A stretch of DNA of 50,527 nucleotides from Planctomycetaceae bacterium. Its GTDB lineage: Bacteria > Planctomycetota > Planctomycetia > Planctomycetales > Planctomycetaceae. Made by a program: the position numbers and the translations under genes. Below, piece by piece: positions 46,982 to 50,527 of the stretch. Under the pieces are notes generated by a model that was given only the letters and a program-made list of their open reading frames with translations, did no database searches and had not been told where the DNA came from. How positions within the stretch are numbered: position 1 is the first letter of the stretch; every line of letters starts with the position of its first letter. The stretch covers positions 1-50,527 of the forward strand of contig WFTL01000141.1 in NCBI GenBank assembly GCA_015485495.1, in the 5' to 3' direction.

Positions 46982-47938
46982 TCAGAGATTGACGACATTC
47001 TGCGGCGTCCCCTTCAAAAAGGCGGCCACGTTGCTGACGGCCGTATCCAGCAGGCGCCGGCGGGCCGACTGCGTCGCCCAGGCGATGTGCGGTGTGATGC
47101 GGCAGTTTTTTGCCGTGTACAGCGGGTGATCCGGCGGCGGCGGTTCCGTGTCCAGAACGTCCAGGGCGGCTCCGGCAATCTGTCCGCTGTTCAGAGCGAC
47201 CGCCAGAGCTTCGGAATCGATCAGCGGTCCACGGGACGTGTTGATCAGGAAAGCCGACGGCTTCATCGTGGCCAGCCTCGCCGCATTCACCAGATGGTGG
47301 CTTTCTTCGGTCAGCGGACAGTGAAGGCTCACCACATCACTGTGTTCGAACAGTTCATCCAGAGTCACCATCCGGACACCGGGCGGTACAGGTTTCGGCT
47401 TCGGATTCCAGGCGGTCACCGTCATGCCGAACGCCTGGGCGATTGCGGCCACTGCCGACCCGATGCGTCCCGGCCCCACGATGCCCATGGTCAGGCCGTC
47501 CAGTTCGATCAGCGGATAGTCCCAGTAGCAGAAGTCGTCGCTGGCGGCCCAGCGGCGTTCTTCCCGAACCGTGCGGTCATGGTGCCCGACATTCTGCGTC
47601 AGTTCCAGGAGCAGAGCGAAGGTCATCTGAGCCACCGAACGGGTTCCGTATGTCGGCACGTTGCACACGGGAATGTTGCGTTCGGCCGCGGCGGCCGTGT
47701 CCACGCAGTTGTATCCGGTGGCCAGCACGCCGATGTACTTCAGCTTCGGTAAAGCAGCAATGGTGTCTGCGGTCAGCACCACTTTATTGACAAGGACGAT
47801 GTCGGCATCCGCAGCGCGGCTGAGAATCTGATCGGGAGCTGTTCGGTCATGAATGTCGGCATCTCCCAGAGCCTGCAGAGGCTCCCAGCTCAGGTCTCCA
47901 GGATTCAGTGTGTATCCATCGAGTACAACGATACGCAT
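46982..47938 (-). CDS. D-isomer-specific 2-hydroxyacid dehydrogenase
   Basis: NAD(P)H-dependent oxidoreductase, 318 aa, probably a glycerate/hydroxypyruvate or glyoxylate reductase. The nucleotide-binding loop is GPGRIGSA (155-162); catalytic elements are NTSRGPLID (Arg), DTEPPPPDHPL (Glu) and ITPHIAWAT (His), the last with Ala-Trp as in glycerate dehydrogenases. The N-terminus MRIVVLDGYTLNPGDLSWEPL is also of that type. ATG at 47938; the open frame upstream is unrelated. It follows the sensor kinase gene by 114 bp, a purine-rich gap, and may share its transcript. The exact substrate is not readable. Confidence 0.92.
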   Translation of the reverse strand: MRIVVLDGYTLNPGDLSWEPLQALGDADIHDRTAPDQILSRAADADIVLVNKVVLTADTIAALPKLKYIGVLATGYNCVDTAAAAERNIPVCNVPTYGTRSVAQMTFALLLELTQNVGHHDRTVREERRWAASDDFCYWDYPLIELDGLTMGIVGPGRIGSAVAAIAQAFGMTVTAWNPKPKPVPPGVRMVTLDELFEHSDVVSLHCPLTEESHHLVNAARLATMKPSAFLINTSRGPLIDSEALAVALNSGQIAGAALDVLDTEPPPPDHPLYTAKNCRITPHIAWATQSARRRLLDTAVSNVAAFLKGTPQNVVNL

Positions 47939-48052
47939 GGAATCGGTTTCGCAAAAAAGGTCGGGTGGTCGGAAATCCCGATGCCGCGGCACCCGGGGAG
48001 GCGGCCGGGGCGGCCGGGCAGGATGAGAAGTTGAGGAGGCGGCGAGGATGAT

Positions 48053-49705
48053 TCACAGAGCATCCGGGTTGCCGCGGGGCCAGCTCAGAACGAATCGCGT
48101 CCCGGCACCGGGCTGCGTATCGATGCTGATCCGGCCGCCGTGCTCCCGAATGATCTTGCGACTGACCGGCAGCCCCAGCCCGGTCCCGCGCGCTCCTTTG
48201 GTCGATTCGAACACATTGAACACGTTGTCGCGCTGATCTTCCGGAATCCCCGGCCCGTTGTCGCTCACCGCGACCAGCATCATCTCCTTGTCGGCGTCGA
48301 ATCCGGTCTGAAGAACCACGGCTCCGCCATCGGTCTGATGAACCGCGTCGATCGCATTGCTCACGATGTTCAGCACGGCCCGGTGAATGGCTTCGCGGTC
48401 GAATGCTGCCGCAGGAATGTCGCTGCCGGGCTGCCAGGTGAAATGCACGCCGGATTCCTGAGCCCGCAGAGCCGCCAGTTCGCTGACTTCGCCGCACACC
48501 GCGTTCAGGTCGGCTCGTTCCAGTTTCGGCACGCGGTCCCGGCTGAAAGACAGCATGTCCGTCACCAGTTCATAAATCCGGCTCTGATTGCGTTCCACGA
48601 CCGACCAGCCTTCCATGACCATTTCGGAATTTCCTTCTTCGAGTCCGCGGGTGATCAGATAACCGCCGCCTTTCATTCCCTGCAGAATGTTCCTGATATG
48701 ATGACTCAGAACCGCCACCGTCTGTCCCATGGCGGCAAACCGTTCGGCCTTCAGGAAGGCATCCTGATAGTGGCGGGCTTCGACAGCCAGAGCTGCCTGG
48801 CGGGCGACCGCCAGAACCGAAGACAGGTGGTCGTCCGTGAGGCGCGTGGTTGTGGCGTATCCGGGGATGACTTCCGGAGTCACCGTGTCCACGTAAAGAA
48901 CCCCCAGAAGTTCTTCGTGACCGCGCATGGGAGCACAGATGACTTCGCGAATGCCTCCTGTCACGATGCTTTCTCCGCCGAACCGCGTGTCGCGCGCGGC
49001 ATCCGATGTGCGCACCGCCTGCCCCTGTTTCAGCACGTAGCGGGCGATGGAACGGGAAAATGTTTCTCCGGCGGCCGGCACACTTTCCCCCAGCCGCCGG
49101 CGAAAAGCGGCCGGTCTCAGGCTTCCGTCCGGTTCCCGCAGCAGAAAACATCCTCGGTCCGCACCCACCGCCGCCAGAACCAGTTTCAGAATTTCAGAAA
49201 GCAGGGTTTCCTGAGAATGTGTGGGACGCACCAGTTCTTCGGCGATGCGGTGCAGCAGCCGGGCATCGTGAACTTCGGTGTGATGCACCGTGAGCGCCGA
49301 AGGCGGTTCGGCCGGCAGGCTCTGAACGATGGCCGATCGCTGTTCATCGGCCGTGTCGTCGACGAGCTGAATCTGGCGGGCCGCTTCCGTGGTCGCCACC
49401 GTGATGTCGGGTAGCTGAAAACTGAGCACGGAACTTCCGATCCGGATGGAATCTCCGTGCGCCAGACGATGGGTTTCAATGAATCGCCCGTTCAGACGCG
49501 TTCCGTTGGCACTGTTCAGGTCCCGGGCGATGAAATCCGTGCCGTCGAAGTGCAGCCTGAGATGCCGGCGAGACACCTCGCTGTCATCCAGACGGATGTC
49601 GCACCCGGCACTGCGGCCGATGATGATCTCTTTGTCGCTGCCTTCCAGATCGTATCGCGTTCCCCGATTCGGACCATGGACTACGAGCAGTGTGGCGGTG
49701 GACAC
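48053..49705 (-). CDS. FHA-GAF sensor histidine kinase
   Basis: Soluble sensor kinase, 550 aa, no membrane segment. Residues 1-100 are an FHA phosphothreonine-binding domain (IIIGRSAGCDIRLDDSEVSRR, NSANGTRLNG). About 145-315 is a GAF domain (LVLAAVGADRGCFLL, ICAPMRGHEELLGVLYVDT). The kinase part has the phospho-acceptor region VAVLSHHIRNILQG (His335 or His336), the N-box VLNIVSNAIDAV, G1 SDNGPGIP and G2 GTGLGLPVSRKI. FHA before GAF suggests input from Ser/Thr phosphorylation combined with a small ligand. No response regulator is adjacent. GTG at 49705 has CAGGGGGC upstream. Confidence 0.93.
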   Translation of the reverse strand: MSTATLLVVHGPNRGTRYDLEGSDKEIIIGRSAGCDIRLDDSEVSRRHLRLHFDGTDFIARDLNSANGTRLNGRFIETHRLAHGDSIRIGSSVLSFQLPDITVATTEAARQIQLVDDTADEQRSAIVQSLPAEPPSALTVHHTEVHDARLLHRIAEELVRPTHSQETLLSEILKLVLAAVGADRGCFLLREPDGSLRPAAFRRRLGESVPAAGETFSRSIARYVLKQGQAVRTSDAARDTRFGGESIVTGGIREVICAPMRGHEELLGVLYVDTVTPEVIPGYATTTRLTDDHLSSVLAVARQAALAVEARHYQDAFLKAERFAAMGQTVAVLSHHIRNILQGMKGGGYLITRGLEEGNSEMVMEGWSVVERNQSRIYELVTDMLSFSRDRVPKLERADLNAVCGEVSELAALRAQESGVHFTWQPGSDIPAAAFDREAIHRAVLNIVSNAIDAVHQTDGGAVVLQTGFDADKEMMLVAVSDNGPGIPEDQRDNVFNVFESTKGARGTGLGLPVSRKIIREHGGRISIDTQPGAGTRFVLSWPRGNPDAL

Positions 49706-50527
49706 CGGCGCCCCCTGTCAGTCGAGCCGTCTGGACTGTCCGTCTGCGAACAGGAAAACACATTCCGAAAAACTGCTCCGGAACTGTTCAGACCGGATGA
49801 ACCCGGACCGGGCCTGAATGTTCCGGATGCCCCGGTCCCCCCTTCCACGGACATCTGCGTTTTCCATGACGGAAACGGCAACCGGAGCGAGTCGCAGACT
49901 ATCAGATCCACAGGGCGGGAGACAGCAGAGACGGGGAATTCTGCTGAAGCTTCGCTGCGAAACACACCCCACCGGTCGGCCGGCTTCCGTCCGGGTGTTC
50001 CGTCCGGCTGCGTACCAGCATCGCACGCACACCCGTGTCTGTGTGGATTCGCACAGGGAAACGCAGATTTCACGAAACCCGCCCTGGCCGATTCACCAGT
50101 CCGCGCATCCCGGAAGTCGTGGCAGAACCCGAAAGGAAACCGGGACGCTCACCCGTTCCGTCTGATTCACGCACTGTTCCAGAGCCGCCCGTCTCGCAGA
50201 TCGGAACAGGTGCGGTGAGGTTTCACCGGTGGTCAGATGATCACGTACCGGCATCCGCCGTGTGCCGGGCCTGCGTCGGGACACTCCTCAATCGGGTCTG
50301 CGGACTTCCCGGACGCGACCGGAAATCTCAGCGGCAGGACACAGGTCCTTCGGTGAGAGACCTTCCGACGGAGAGGGCCGGCCGTGCGGTCTGTCCGCCG
50401 TCTTGAATCTCGGACAGGCAGCAGGTAAAGGTGGCCTGCGTTGTCAGTGTGCGTCGCGCACCAAAGCCCTCGCCGCCGGAACGGTCGGCGGCCGGGTGTG
50501 GCGTGATGCCCGAACCGATCGCCGGGA
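49706..50527. other. 822-bp right-end region, no gene recognised
   Basis: Upstream of the sensor kinase and running to the window edge. Open frames up to 253 codons exist (49457-50218 rightward) but their translations are low in family character and overlap the kinase gene. One inverted repeat GCCGCCG-N7-CGGCGGC is at 50472-50492 and could belong to a gene beyond the edge. Confidence 0.35.

Noticed and set aside
49457-50218. A 253-codon plus-strand open frame at the right end
   Set aside because: It starts inside the sensor kinase on the other strand and its translation has no domain, signal or compositional sign of a real protein.

Overview
The window looks like a chromosomal segment of a planctomycete (Planctomycetota). 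This is inferred from the gene content, not from a marker gene: moderately GC-rich DNA, frequent GTG starts, a secreted CxPSR sulfatase, an NfeD/FloA flotillin pair, a type II (eukaryote-like) glutamine synthetase, a NuoHJKLMN block, and metal-transporter permeases fused to DtxR-like domains. Nearly all of it is housekeeping or metabolic. I see no prophage, CRISPR array or intact mobile element. The one mobile trace is a decayed IS3-type transposase.

Layout. 0.2-2.3 kb (+): asd, then an orphan metal-binding lipoprotein of the ZnuA/TroA fold. 2.3-7.5 kb (-): an AhpD-like protein, a UvrD/PcrA helicase and aspS, the last two 7 bp apart. 7.8-14.1 kb (+): pckA-gcvT-gcvH-gcvP, with pckA and gcvT overlapping. 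14.1-15.8 kb (-): a secreted sulfatase. 16.2-21.0 kb (+): a four-gene Mn/Fe-type ABC importer (troABCD-like) in which both permeases carry C-terminal DtxR/MntR-like domains. 21.0-22.4 kb: a 16-bp tandem repeat, tRNA-Pro(CGG), IS3 debris, tRNA-Asn(GTT) and its terminator. 22.5-24.9 kb (-): nfeD-floA and a small basic membrane-anchored protein. 25.0-26.0 kb (+): tsaC/sua5. 26.3-27.3 kb (-): GSII glutamine synthetase behind a near-consensus sigma-54 promoter. 27.7-28.3 kb (+): a lipoprotein. 28.4-37.2 kb (-): nuoHJKLMN plus a small unknown gene. 38.0-38.8 kb (-): nnrD. 39.3-43.3 kb (+): glcDEF. 43.2-44.3 kb (-): a DUF368 membrane protein overlapping glcF. 44.3-46.7 kb (+): a YpsA-like protein and ettA. 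47.0-49.7 kb (-): an FHA-GAF histidine kinase and a D-2-hydroxyacid dehydrogenase. The last 0.8 kb shows no convincing gene.

How the parts fit together. GlcDEF makes glyoxylate, which can be transaminated to glycine. GcvTHP splits glycine to CO2, NH3 and methylene-THF. PckA feeds gluconeogenesis, GSII captures ammonia, and the D-2-hydroxyacid dehydrogenase could act on glyoxylate or hydroxypyruvate. This is inferred from known pathways. Only pckA-gcvTHP and glcDEF are physically linked.

The most unusual items are the doubled fusion of DtxR-like domains to the metal permeases, the sigma-54 promoter with a long perfect palindrome upstream of glutamine synthetase, and a Nuo membrane-arm cluster that lacks nuoI and has a histidine-rich insert in NuoL.
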